Positions 10,178 to 18,215 of a stretch of 64,000 bases of DNA are shown piece by piece (position 1 is the stretch's first letter; each line of letters starts with the position of its first letter). The translations under genes were made by a program, and so were the position numbers. The stretch covers positions 2,046,001 to 2,110,000 of the forward strand of contig NZ_CP037993.1 in the NCBI RefSeq assembly GCF_004367745.1, read 5' to 3'. The notes under the pieces are model-generated. The model ran no database searches. It saw only the letters and a list, made by a program, of their open reading frames with translations, and had not been told where the DNA came from. Origin of the DNA: Herbaspirillum huttiense. Its GTDB lineage: Bacteria; Pseudomonadota; Gammaproteobacteria; Burkholderiales; Burkholderiaceae_D.

Positions 10178-10343
10178 TTTACCGTGACAATGTTTGAAAC
10201 TATTTGGAAAAGTGTATAGGTACTGTACTGGTATTGTCGGCTAGGATGTCAGCCAATGCAAGAGTAAGTGGCCTGGCGACAAAGTGCCGGGTGACACGTT
10301 GATCAGTGCTCTTGTTTCGCATCTTTTCGAGGAGACCAATGTC
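10178..10343. promoter_or_regulatory. Divergent promoter region between MocR regulator and dehydratase
   Basis: This 166 bp holds both start regions. It contains GTACTGTAC with a neighbouring TGGTATTG (10220-10236), a compact repeat-rich patch that could be the MocR operator. A clear ribosome site GAGGAG (10329-10334) lies 9 bp before ATG 10344. The operator assignment is a guess from position. Confidence 0.4.
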
Positions 10344-11429
10344 ATGACCAGCCTGTCCATCCAAGCCAGCCAAGCCCCGCGTACTGCCAGCGAACTGTTG
10401 CCCGGCCTGGGCGAGATCGAGCAGGCGGCCGGCATCGTCTATGCCGGCATGGCCCCGACCCCGCAACTGTGCTGGCCGCTGCTGAACCAGGCACTGGGTG
10501 CCGAGGTGTGGGTCAAGCATGAGAATCACGCACCGACCGGCGCCTTCAAGGTGCGAGGCGGCATGGTCTATCTGCATCACCTGGCCCGGCAGCAGCCGCA
10601 ACTGTCCGGCGTCATTTCCGCTACACGCGGCAATCACGGCCAGTCGGTCGGATTGTCGGCGCGCCGCTTCGGCATTCCCGCCACCATCGTCGTGCCCGAG
10701 GGCAACAGCCGCGAGAAGAACGCCGCCATGCGCGCCCTCGGCGTCGACCTGATCGAACACGGCCGCGAATTCCAGGATAGCCGCGAGCACGCCCAGCGCC
10801 TGGCCTGCGAGCAGCAGCTGCACATGATCCCTTCCTTCCATCGCGACCTGGTGGCGGGCGTGTCGACCTACTGGATGGAATTGTTCGCCGCCCAGCCCGC
10901 GCTGGACGTGGTGCTGGTGCCCATCGGCCAGGGCTCGGGCATGTGTGGCGCGGTCGCGGCCCGCAATGCACTGGGGCTCAAGACGCGCATCATCGGCGTG
11001 GTCTCGGCGCATGCGCTGGCCTACAAGCTCTCGTTCGAAGCGGGCCGCAAGATCGAGGCACCGGTCTCGACCTGCATCGCCGATGGCGTCGCCTGTCGCG
11101 TACCGGACCAGGCGTCGCTGGACGTGATGCTTTCCGAGGTCGACGAGGTCGTCGCGGTGACCGATGACGAAGTGATGGACGCCATGAAGCTGGCCTTCAT
11201 CGCCACCCACAACGTGGCCGAAGGCGCGGGGGCCTGTGCGCTGGCGGCCGCCCTGCAGCTGCGCACGCGGCTGCGCGGCAAGAAGATCGGGGTCACGCTG
11301 TCCGGCGGCAATGTCGACCATGACGTGTTTGCCGGTGTACTGGCGCGCCCCGGTGCGGCCGCCGATGCACTGCTGGCGCCGGCCCAGGTGGTGTCGCTGG
11401 CGCAGGCCGCGCAAAGGAGAAACGCATGA
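10344..11429 (+). CDS. Serine/threonine dehydratase-like PLP enzyme
   Basis: A 361-residue fold-type II PLP enzyme of the threonine/serine dehydratase group. The Schiff-base lysine is K69 in TGAFKVRGG, and a phosphate/substrate loop reads ATRGNHGQS. A glycine-rich PLP-phosphate loop (GQGSGMCG) lies near the middle. The expected reaction is deamination of a hydroxy-amino acid to a 2-oxo acid and ammonia through an enamine. There is no C-terminal ACT domain, so it resembles catabolic rather than isoleucine-feedback forms. The chosen ATG 10344 has GAGGAG 9 bp upstream; an in-frame start at 10284 has none. The LysE gene overlaps its stop by 4 bp. Hydroxyectoine-type dehydratases (EutB) are related, so exact substrate is open. 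Confidence 0.85.
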   Translation: MTSLSIQASQAPRTASELLPGLGEIEQAAGIVYAGMAPTPQLCWPLLNQALGAEVWVKHENHAPTGAFKVRGGMVYLHHLARQQPQLSGVISATRGNHGQSVGLSARRFGIPATIVVPEGNSREKNAAMRALGVDLIEHGREFQDSREHAQRLACEQQLHMIPSFHRDLVAGVSTYWMELFAAQPALDVVLVPIGQGSGMCGAVAARNALGLKTRIIGVVSAHALAYKLSFEAGRKIEAPVSTCIADGVACRVPDQASLDVMLSEVDEVVAVTDDEVMDAMKLAFIATHNVAEGAGACALAAALQLRTRLRGKKIGVTLSGGNVDHDVFAGVLARPGAAADALLAPAQVVSLAQAAQRRNA

Positions 11430-12025
11430 TCGAAGCCTTGCTGCCGCTGATGTCATTTGCCTTCGTCTCCTCCATCACACCGGGGCCGAACAACATCATG
11501 CTGACCTCCTCGGGCATCTGGTTCGGCTTTCGTCGCTCGCTGCCGCACATGCTGGGCATCACCTTCGGCTTCGGCGTGCTGCTGGCCGTATGCGCTTTCG
11601 GTATAGGCGAGCTGGTGGTGGCGCTGCCCCATGTGGTGCTGCTGCTGAAGGCGCTGGGCTGCGCTTATCTGCTCTACCTGGCCTGGCAGTTGCGCCGCAT
11701 GGCCGTCTCCGGGGCGGGTGAGCGGGCGGTGCGGCCGATGTCGTTCCGGGCGGCCGCCATGTTCCAGTTCGCCAATCCCAAGGCCTGGGTGATGGCCATC
11801 ACCGGCGCCTCGGCCTTCATGCCGTTGTTGCATAAGCAGTCCGGATGGCTGGCCATCCTGATTTACTGTGCGGTGTTCTGTGCCATCAACCTGCCTTGCG
11901 TGTCGGTGTGGGCCGGTGCCGGTGCGCTCTTGCGGCGCTATCTCGAACAGCCCCGGTGGCGCGCGATCTTTGCGGCGGTCATGATCCTGCTGACACTTTA
12001 TTCGGCGCTGGCGATCTGGCTGTAA
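11426..12025 (+). CDS. LysE/RhtB family amino-acid exporter
   Basis: A 199-residue inner-membrane protein of the LysE/RhtB superfamily. It starts with the family hallmark SxxPGPNNIM near residue 20 and has about six hydrophobic segments. These proteins export amino acids or derivatives. The ATG overlaps the dehydratase stop (ATGA), so the two are translationally coupled. The pair probably degrades and exports the same or related amino acids under the divergent MocR regulator. Confidence 0.9.
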   Translation: MIEALLPLMSFAFVSSITPGPNNIMLTSSGIWFGFRRSLPHMLGITFGFGVLLAVCAFGIGELVVALPHVVLLLKALGCAYLLYLAWQLRRMAVSGAGERAVRPMSFRAAAMFQFANPKAWVMAITGASAFMPLLHKQSGWLAILIYCAVFCAINLPCVSVWAGAGALLRRYLEQPRWRAIFAAVMILLTLYSALAIWL

Positions 12026-12085
12026 CAGCGGCAGGACATGGAAATCATTTATATCAATAACGCGTTTTGACCACAGGGGACCTTC

Positions 12086-13009
12086 ATGCAAGCCAGCAGC
12101 AAGACCAGCCACCCCGCAGCAGCGCCCGGCGCCGGCACGGCCCGTCACGAAAGCCGCGGCATGTGGCTGGGCCTGATCGGCGTGGCCATCTTCAGCCTCA
12201 CGCTGCCCTTCACGCGCATTGCGGTGGCCGAGCTCAACCCGGCCTTCGTGGCGTTCGGCCGCGCGGTCGTGGCAGGGGTCTGCGCACTGGCGCTGCTGGC
12301 CTGGATCAAGGCCCCGCGCCCGACCCGGCAGCAATTGCGCGGCCTCATCATCACTGCCCTGGGGGTGGTGGTGGGCTTCCCGCTGTTTTCCTCGATTGCG
12401 ATGCGTTATGTCCCGGCCGCGCATGGTGCCGTGGTGGTCGGCCTCCTGCCGCTGGCCACGGCCCTGTTCGGCGCGCTGCGCTTCGGTGAGCGGCCTTCGA
12501 AAGGTTTCTGGCTGGCCGCGCTGGCGGGCTCCGGCATCGTGATCGCCTTTGCCCTGCGCGAGGGGGGCGGCAGCTTCCATCTGGCTGATTTCGCGCTGTT
12601 TGCCGCCGTGGTCACTGCGGCCATGGGCTATGCCGAAGGCGGACGCCTGGCGCAGACCATGGGCGGCCAGAACGTCATCGCCTGGGCGCTGGTGGTGGCC
12701 TTGCCGGTGATGCTGCCGGTGTCGGTGTGGCTGGGCTGGCAGTATGGCGTGAGCGCCTCGTCGCCTGCCTGGCTGGCCTTTGCCTATGTGTCGCTGTTCT
12801 CGATGTTCATCGGCTTCTTCTTCTGGTACAAGGGCCTGGCCCTGGGCGGCATCGCCCGGGTGGGGCAGGTGCAATTGTTGCAACCTTTCATGAGCCTGCT
12901 GGGCGCGGCGGTGATTGCCCATGAAGCGCTGGATGCGAGCAACATGCTCTTTGCCCTGGCCGTGATCGTGGTGGTCGCTATCGGCCGCCGCATGGCGGTG
13001 CGCCGCTGA
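12086..13009 (+). CDS. EamA/DMT family transporter
   Basis: A 307-residue drug/metabolite transporter with two EamA halves and about ten hydrophobic segments. The N-terminal ~25 residues are hydrophilic. AGGGGA precedes ATG 12086. It lies 60 bp after the LysE gene on the same strand and may be co-transcribed. DMT proteins often export amino acids or metabolites; the substrate cannot be read from sequence. Confidence 0.88.
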   Translation: MQASSKTSHPAAAPGAGTARHESRGMWLGLIGVAIFSLTLPFTRIAVAELNPAFVAFGRAVVAGVCALALLAWIKAPRPTRQQLRGLIITALGVVVGFPLFSSIAMRYVPAAHGAVVVGLLPLATALFGALRFGERPSKGFWLAALAGSGIVIAFALREGGGSFHLADFALFAAVVTAAMGYAEGGRLAQTMGGQNVIAWALVVALPVMLPVSVWLGWQYGVSASSPAWLAFAYVSLFSMFIGFFFWYKGLALGGIARVGQVQLLQPFMSLLGAAVIAHEALDASNMLFALAVIVVVAIGRRMAVRR

Positions 13010-13216
13010 AGGCCGCGCAGGCAGGGTGCGGCAAGCCGCTGACGCAGCTCTGACCGGGTTTGCGAGCCGAAATAGTTCAGCTGGGTCGGGCTAAAGCGGC
13101 TGTTTTTTGAGATAATCGAACACTTGTTTTTTCACATTTTGTCAACGCGCAACGCGCGAGCCATTTGCCATTTGCCTTTTGGCCGCAAGCGGGCGCTGTC
13201 CAACAGGGAGTACCGC

Positions 13217-13675
13217 ATGTCCGTCTATGAAAAGCTGAAAGCACTGAACATCGAACTGCCCGCCGTGGCCACCCCGGCAGCAGCCTATGTGATGTATGCA
13301 CAAACCGGCAATACCGTTTTCCTCTCCGGCCACCTGGCCAAGAAGGATGGCAAGGTATGGGTCGGCCAGCTGGGACGCGACATCGGCACCGACGACGCCA
13401 AGCTGGCCGCGCGCGCCGTGGCGGTGGACCTGATCGCCACCCTGCAGGCGGCCTGTGGCGGTGACCTGACCCGCGTCAAGCGCATCGTCAAGCTGATGAG
13501 CCTGGTCAATTCGACCGGCGAATTCACCGAACACCACCTGGTGACCAATGGCGCATCCGAACTGATCGGCGAAGTCTTCGGCGACGCCGGCAAGCACGCC
13601 CGTTCTGCCTTCGGCGTGGCGCAGCTGCCCATGGGCGCTTGCGTTGAAATCGAAATGATCGCCGAGATCGCCTGA
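13217..13675 (+). CDS. RidA family (YjgF/YER057c) enamine/imine deaminase
   Basis: A 152-residue RidA-superfamily protein (NTVFLSGHLAKKDGK, then AARAVAVDLIATLQAACGG, then a C-terminal ACVEIEMIAEIA). Canonical RidA hydrolyses reactive enamines such as 2-aminoacrylate released by PLP dehydratases. A PLP dehydratase lies 2 kb upstream on the same strand, so a clean-up role is plausible. ATG 13217 is chosen because GGGAG lies 6 bp before it; the upstream in-frame extension looks non-coding. It is the longer ~150 residue RidA subgroup. Confidence 0.88.
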   Translation: MSVYEKLKALNIELPAVATPAAAYVMYAQTGNTVFLSGHLAKKDGKVWVGQLGRDIGTDDAKLAARAVAVDLIATLQAACGGDLTRVKRIVKLMSLVNSTGEFTEHHLVTNGASELIGEVFGDAGKHARSAFGVAQLPMGACVEIEMIAEIA

Positions 13676-13760
13676 TCGCCTTGCATTAAAGGGCGGTGGC
13701 GGCCACAGTAGCCGCCCGGCCCCACGACCTCACACACCGAACACAGACTGAACGACCCGT

Positions 13761-14957
13761 ATGAAACTCGAAAATCCCGCACCGCTGCAGTGGCAGTTCT
13801 CCCAGCGCGCCGAAGCCATGAAGAGCTCGGCCATCCGCGAAATCCTGAAGGTGACGATGCGTCCGGACATCACCTCCTTCGCCGGTGGCCTGCCGTCACC
13901 GCTGACCTTCCCGGTCGAGCACATGAAGACCGCCTTCGACCGCGTGCTGAGCCAGCAAGGCAAGATGGCCCTGCAATATGGCCCGACCGATGGCTACCTG
14001 CCGCTGCGTGAGTGGATCGCCGCATCGCTCTCCACCGATGGCGCACAGATCACCGCTGAACAGGTGCTGATGGTCTCCGGTTCGCAGCAAGGCCTGGACC
14101 TGCTGGGCAAGGTGATGATCGACGAGGGCAGCAAGGTGCTGGTCGAGACCCCGAGTTATCTGGGCGCGCTGCAGGCCTTCTCGCTGTATGGTGCCAAGTT
14201 CGAGTCGGTGCCCAGCGACGAATTCGGCCTGCAACCCGAGACCATCGAAGCCATCGCCGGTGGCGCGCGCATGCTGTATTCGCTGCCCAATTTCCAGAAC
14301 CCAACCGGCCGCACCCTGCCCACCGAGCGCCGCTTCAAGCTGGTGGAAACCTGCGCCCGCCTGGGTCTGCCGCTGATCGAGGATGATCCCTACGGTGCCC
14401 TGAGCTACCAGAATGCACCGCTGCCCAAGATGCTGTCGATGAATCCGTCGGGCGTGATCTACATGGGTTCCTTCTCCAAGGTGCTGACCCCCGGCATCCG
14501 CCTGGGCTACGTGGTGGCGCCGCGTCCGCTGATCCTGAAGATGGAGCAGGCCAAGCAAGCCACCGACCTGCACACTGCGCAGCTGACCCAGATGGTGGTG
14601 TACGAAGCCATCAAGGATGGTTTCCTGGACCAGCACGTGCCGACCATCCGCAAGCTCTATGGCGACCAGTGCCAGGCCATGCTGGACGCGCTGCAACAGT
14701 ACTTCCCGGCCAGCTGCAGCTGGAGCAAGCCGGAAGGCGGCATGTTCATCTGGGTGACGCTGCCCGAGCACCTCGATGCCAGCGCGCTGTTGAACGAAGC
14801 AGTGGAACAGGAAAAGGTCGCCTTCGTCCCCGGCGCACCGTTCTATGCCAACGTGGCGCAGAAGAACACGCTGCGCCTGTCCTTCGTGACCGTGCCGCCG
14901 GAGCAGATCCGCGCCGGTGTGGAGCGCCTGGGCAAGCTGATCGCTTCCAAGCTGTAA
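13761..14957 (+). CDS. PLP-dependent aminotransferase (2-aminoadipate aminotransferase-like)
   Basis: A 398-residue fold-type I aminotransferase without a DNA-binding domain. The PLP lysine is K240 in GSFSKVLTPGIRLGY. The NPTG motif (NFQNPTGRTLP) and the DDPYG segment match the LysN/2-aminoadipate and aromatic aminotransferase group. The likely reaction is transamination of an amino acid with 2-oxoglutarate. It follows RidA by 85 bp and ends before a strong hairpin at 15016. Confidence 0.85.
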   Translation: MKLENPAPLQWQFSQRAEAMKSSAIREILKVTMRPDITSFAGGLPSPLTFPVEHMKTAFDRVLSQQGKMALQYGPTDGYLPLREWIAASLSTDGAQITAEQVLMVSGSQQGLDLLGKVMIDEGSKVLVETPSYLGALQAFSLYGAKFESVPSDEFGLQPETIEAIAGGARMLYSLPNFQNPTGRTLPTERRFKLVETCARLGLPLIEDDPYGALSYQNAPLPKMLSMNPSGVIYMGSFSKVLTPGIRLGYVVAPRPLILKMEQAKQATDLHTAQLTQMVVYEAIKDGFLDQHVPTIRKLYGDQCQAMLDALQQYFPASCSWSKPEGGMFIWVTLPEHLDASALLNEAVEQEKVAFVPGAPFYANVAQKNTLRLSFVTVPPEQIRAGVERLGKLIASKL

Positions 14958-15015
14958 TCAGCTCAGCCCGGTTCGCACTGCAGCCGTAGCGCGTTTTCGC
15001 TATCGCATGCTTCCC

Positions 15016-15045
15016 AAGGCCCGCATCGGAAACGATGCGGGCCTT
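15016..15045. terminator. Strong hairpin between convergent genes
   Basis: A perfect 13-bp stem (AAGGCCCGCATCG / CGATGCGGGCCTT) with a GAAA tetraloop lies between the convergent aminotransferase and metallo-hydrolase genes. No long T-run follows on either strand, so it may be a weak bidirectional terminator or an mRNA 3'-end stabiliser. Confidence 0.65.
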
Positions 15046-15066
15046 GTTGTTGCTGCACTCCTTGAT

Positions 15067-16173
15067 TCACTGATCCAGCTTGAGCGTCTCCCCATGCTTG
15101 AGCGCAACAAACTGCTCCTGCGGCAACCCCGCCTCACGCAGGGCCTTGGCCAGTTCCTTGGGCGGCTCGTCGAGCGGATCGTCGGCCAACTCGAAGGTAC
15201 CCCAATGAATGGCCACTGAACGCTTGGCCCGCACGTCCTCATGGATCAATACGGCCTGGGCCGGGTCCACGTGCTGGTTCTGCATGAACCAGCGCGGCGC
15301 GTAGGCCCCGATGGGGATGAGCGCCAAATCGAATCGGCCGAAGCGTTCGCCGATGTCGCGGAAGTCCTTCGAATAGCCGGTATCCCCCGCAAAATAGACC
15401 GAGAAGGGCTCGGCACCCGCTTGCTGCGCCGCCGCCTGGATGACCCAGCCACCCCACAAGGTCTCTGAACGGTCAAACACGCCACGCGCCGACCAGTGCG
15501 TGGCCGGGACGAAGTAGATGTCCAGATTGTCCATCACGGTCTTGTCCCACCAGTCCATTTCCTTCACGTTGGTGATGCCCAGCGACAGGAACCAGTCACG
15601 CACCCCCAGCGGCACCAGGAACAGCGGCGGCCCGCCCGTCTGAAGATTCAGTTGCTCCACGCTCGCCCGGTCCAGGTGGTCGTAGTGGTTGTGCGAGATC
15701 ACCACCACGTCGATATGCGGCAGCTCGCTGATCTGTACCGGCAGCGGCACCTTGCGCGACGGTCCGATGAAGGAGAAGGGAGAGGCCCGCTGCGAGAACA
15801 TCGGATCGGTCAGCACGTTCTTGCCGCCCAGTTGCACCAGCGCCGTGGCATGGCCGATCCAGGTCACGCTGGGACTGCCGTGGTTGGCCTTCAGCCAGGC
15901 GAGGTCAGGCTTGACGACGGGAAACTGGTAATTGTTTTCGGGCGGCTTGGGCAGGCCCTGGGTCAGGCGCTCCCACTGCCATTTCAAGAGGGAACCGCGT
16001 TCGGGCTGCGGGTAGTTGTTGCGAAACCCCGTCTCGGTGCGATTGCTCTTGTTGGGATCGTAGTACTTGCTGGAGGAAGAGCAGGCAGTCAGCCCGGCCG
16101 CCAGCAGCACGACCGCCAGGCCACGGGTGAGGTGTCGCAAAGGCTGCCGCAGGCAGGATGTCGCAGGAGGCAT
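15067..16173 (-). CDS. Metallo-beta-lactamase-fold hydrolase, predicted lipoprotein
   Basis: A 368-residue protein with an N-terminal lipoprotein signal (hydrophobic segment ending LTAC, Cys near residue 31), so probably membrane-anchored in the periplasm. The MBL metal motif is SHNHYDHLD, and a later GDTGYSKDF and the IHWGTFEL segment fit the UlaG/NAPE-PLD-like branch. Members include phospholipase D-like and phosphodiesterase enzymes; the substrate here is unknown. It converges on the aminotransferase. Confidence 0.85.
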   Translation of the reverse strand: MPPATSCLRQPLRHLTRGLAVVLLAAGLTACSSSSKYYDPNKSNRTETGFRNNYPQPERGSLLKWQWERLTQGLPKPPENNYQFPVVKPDLAWLKANHGSPSVTWIGHATALVQLGGKNVLTDPMFSQRASPFSFIGPSRKVPLPVQISELPHIDVVVISHNHYDHLDRASVEQLNLQTGGPPLFLVPLGVRDWFLSLGITNVKEMDWWDKTVMDNLDIYFVPATHWSARGVFDRSETLWGGWVIQAAAQQAGAEPFSVYFAGDTGYSKDFRDIGERFGRFDLALIPIGAYAPRWFMQNQHVDPAQAVLIHEDVRAKRSVAIHWGTFELADDPLDEPPKELAKALREAGLPQEQFVALKHGETLKLDQ

Positions 16174-16261
16174 GGAAGAGGCGCGGTAGTCGCGCAGTGA
16201 TGACGATGAGCGACATCCTAGCAGGCCGCAGCGCGGCCTGCAGGCGCTGCGGCCGGCGATG

Positions 16262-16645
16262 CTACATCACGTACTGCGCCAGCCCGCGCCCGAATGACCA
16301 GTTCCCCTTGTCGCCCTCGACCAGGCTGATCATCACGTCATCCGGCCCGATGCCGGGGTTCTGCTGCAGGCGCGCCACGATGGAGGCGTAGAGCGCATTC
16401 TTCTGGGCCTGGGTGCGGGTATTGCTGACCGTCAGCTGGATCAGCACGAAGTCATCCGTGCGCGCCATGCCCATGTAGCTGCGGCTGAAGATCAGGTCTT
16501 CCGGATCATGCTCGGTGATGACCATGAAGCGGTCTTCCTCGGGCACATTGAAACTCTCGCGCAGGGCTTCGTAGATGTTGTCGGCAATGGCGCGGCGATA
16601 GCTGCGGGACTTGCCGCGTAATACGGAAATGCGGACCAGGGGCAT
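16262..16645 (-). CDS. Tautomerase family protein
   Basis: A 127-residue 4-oxalocrotonate tautomerase/MIF-superfamily protein of the longer type. Mature chains in this family begin with the catalytic Pro, and the start here is Met-Pro (MPLVRISVLRGKS), with AAGGAG just upstream of ATG 16645. The upstream in-frame extension is rejected because it would bury Pro1. It is divergent from a LysR regulator, which probably controls it. Confidence 0.88.
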   Translation of the reverse strand: MPLVRISVLRGKSRSYRRAIADNIYEALRESFNVPEEDRFMVITEHDPEDLIFSRSYMGMARTDDFVLIQLTVSNTRTQAQKNALYASIVARLQQNPGIGPDDVMISLVEGDKGNWSFGRGLAQYVM

Positions 16646-16743
16646 GATGTTCTCCTTGCGGGTGATGGAAATGGCGGAGCGCTTTCTCTCCATGCCTTGC
16701 ATGCTATGCTGGCGCAATCATTTGAAAAACCACTGATTGATGA

Positions 16744-16758
16744 TTTCAATGATTGAAA
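16744..16758. promoter_or_regulatory. LysR-box-like palindrome
   Basis: TTTCAATGATTGAAA is a perfect 7+1+7 palindrome of T-N11-A form in the 152 bp between the divergent tautomerase and LysR genes. Position and shape fit a LysR-type regulator binding site. Confidence 0.6.
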
Positions 16759-16797
16759 TTCATCATCATGGATTTTGGACTATGAGGCCTCTTCACC

Positions 16798-17643
16798 ATG
16801 GATAAACCGCTGGATCTGGATGCCGTCCAGGCTTTCGTCCTGGCCGCCGACCTGCAAAGCTTCACCCGTGCGGCCGAAGCGCTGGACAGCACGCAATCAG
16901 CCATCAGCTTCAAGCTCAAGAAACTGGAGCAGCGCCTGGGCCGTCGCCTGCTGGAACGCACGCCGCGCCAGGTACGCCTGTCGGCCGAAGGGCAGCAGTT
17001 CCTGCCGGCCGCACGCACCCTGCTGGCCGCGCATGAACGCGCGCTGGAACAGCTGGACCAGGGACCGGTCCGCTTCTCGGTCGGCATCAGCGACCATGTA
17101 GCCGGTGCCACCTTGCCGCGTGCGCTGGCGCAGGTGCATGCGGTTGATCCTGGCGTGGTGGTGGAAGTGCGCGTGGGTTCTTCGCATGACCTGATGCCGG
17201 CCTATGAGCGCGGCGAGCTCGATGCCGTCATCGTGCGCCGCGAACCGCAGGACAAGGGCGGCAAGCTGGTCATGGAAGAACGCATCGGCTGGTTCGCCCA
17301 TGCCGATGCGCAATGCTGGGCCGGTCCGGCCTTGCGGGTGGCGACGTTTTCCTCGGCCTGCCGCATCCGCGAGCTGTCCTTGCGGCGGCTCGATGCGGCG
17401 GGGATCCCTTGGGTGGAGGTCTTCGTTGGTGGCGGCATTCTGGCGGTGGGGGCGGCGGTGAGTGCGGGCCTGGCGGTGTCGGCGCTGCTCCACCGCAGCG
17501 CACCGCCCGGCGCGGTGGACGTGGGCGAGCGCCTGGGCTTGCCCAAGCTGCCGCTGGCCCAGGTAAGGCTGCATGCCCGGCTCAAGGAGCCGCGCCTGCA
17601 GAGTGCGCTGCGCACGCTGGTAGCGGCGTTGAAGTCGGCCTGA
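16798..17643 (+). CDS. LysR family transcriptional regulator
   Basis: A 281-residue LysR-type regulator. The N-terminal winged helix-turn-helix covers residues ~8-65 (SFTRAAEALDSTQSAISFKLKKLE), followed by a LysR substrate-binding domain. It is divergent from the tautomerase gene, with a perfect LysR-box palindrome between them. The effector is unknown. Confidence 0.9.
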   Translation: MDKPLDLDAVQAFVLAADLQSFTRAAEALDSTQSAISFKLKKLEQRLGRRLLERTPRQVRLSAEGQQFLPAARTLLAAHERALEQLDQGPVRFSVGISDHVAGATLPRALAQVHAVDPGVVVEVRVGSSHDLMPAYERGELDAVIVRREPQDKGGKLVMEERIGWFAHADAQCWAGPALRVATFSSACRIRELSLRRLDAAGIPWVEVFVGGGILAVGAAVSAGLAVSALLHRSAPPGAVDVGERLGLPKLPLAQVRLHARLKEPRLQSALRTLVAALKSA

Positions 17644-17663
17644 GGCTCACCCGCACCAGCGTC

Positions 17664-18116
17664 TCAGGCGCGCGCTGCCTGTGGCTGCATGCGGCCGGGA
17701 ATGGCCAGCCGGTTCATGGCATTCATCAGCGCGATGGCGATGGTCAGTTCGCTGTACTCCTGTGCGGTGAAGTGCTGGATCACGGCCTGGAAATCCGCAT
17801 CCGGCGCGGCCGTCTGGTCGATGCGCGTGACCACTTCGGCCCAGGCCAGCGCGGCCTGCTCGCGCGGGGTAAAGAGCGGACCGGCTTCCTGCCAGACCGG
17901 GACCAGCACCAGCTTGTCGACCGGCATGCCGCTGCTGAGCAGGTCACGCGAATGCTTGTCGATGCAGTAGGCGCATCCGTTGATCAGCGACACCCGCAAA
18001 AACACCAGCTCCACCAGGTCGGCGGGCAGGCTGCATTGCTTGAGATGACGGTTCACGGCCAGCAGGCCGTCGTAGGCGGCGGTGGCATTCTTGTAGAGAT
18101 CGATGCGGGCGGACAT
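17664..18116 (-). CDS. Carboxymuconolactone decarboxylase/AhpD-like protein
   Basis: A 150-residue CMD-family protein with the redox motif C48-x2-C51-x3-H55 (CAYCIDKH) typical of AhpD-like alkylhydroperoxidase members. It may use these cysteines for peroxide or thiol chemistry. It lies 99 bp downstream of a MocR gene on the same strand, with an inverted pair of candidate operators in the gap. It converges on the LysR gene. Confidence 0.88.
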   Translation of the reverse strand: MSARIDLYKNATAAYDGLLAVNRHLKQCSLPADLVELVFLRVSLINGCAYCIDKHSRDLLSSGMPVDKLVLVPVWQEAGPLFTPREQAALAWAEVVTRIDQTAAPDADFQAVIQHFTAQEYSELTIAIALMNAMNRLAIPGRMQPQAARA

Positions 18117-18167
18117 GGGGACATGGCTCCTGGATGGGATGGAAACGAGTCGCCATCATGCGCCTGC

Positions 18168-18214
18168 ATGGACCAGTCGATAAGTGCCAAGAATGGTGAT
18201 TTGCACTAGTCCAT
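18168..18214. promoter_or_regulatory. Candidate MocR operator pair upstream of AhpD-like gene
   Basis: ATGGACCAGTC (18168-18178) and ACTAGTCCAT (18205-18214) form an inverted repeat 26 bp apart in the gap before the AhpD-like gene. The same ATGGACCAGTC recurs at 19687-19697 across the MocR start codon, so a shared operator is likely. Confidence 0.45.
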
Positions 18215-18215
18215 G

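Noticed and set aside
11453..12922. Antisense open frame of 489 codons opposite LysE and EamA
   Set aside because: Gln/His/Arg-rich composition with no domain; both plus-strand transporters are convincing.
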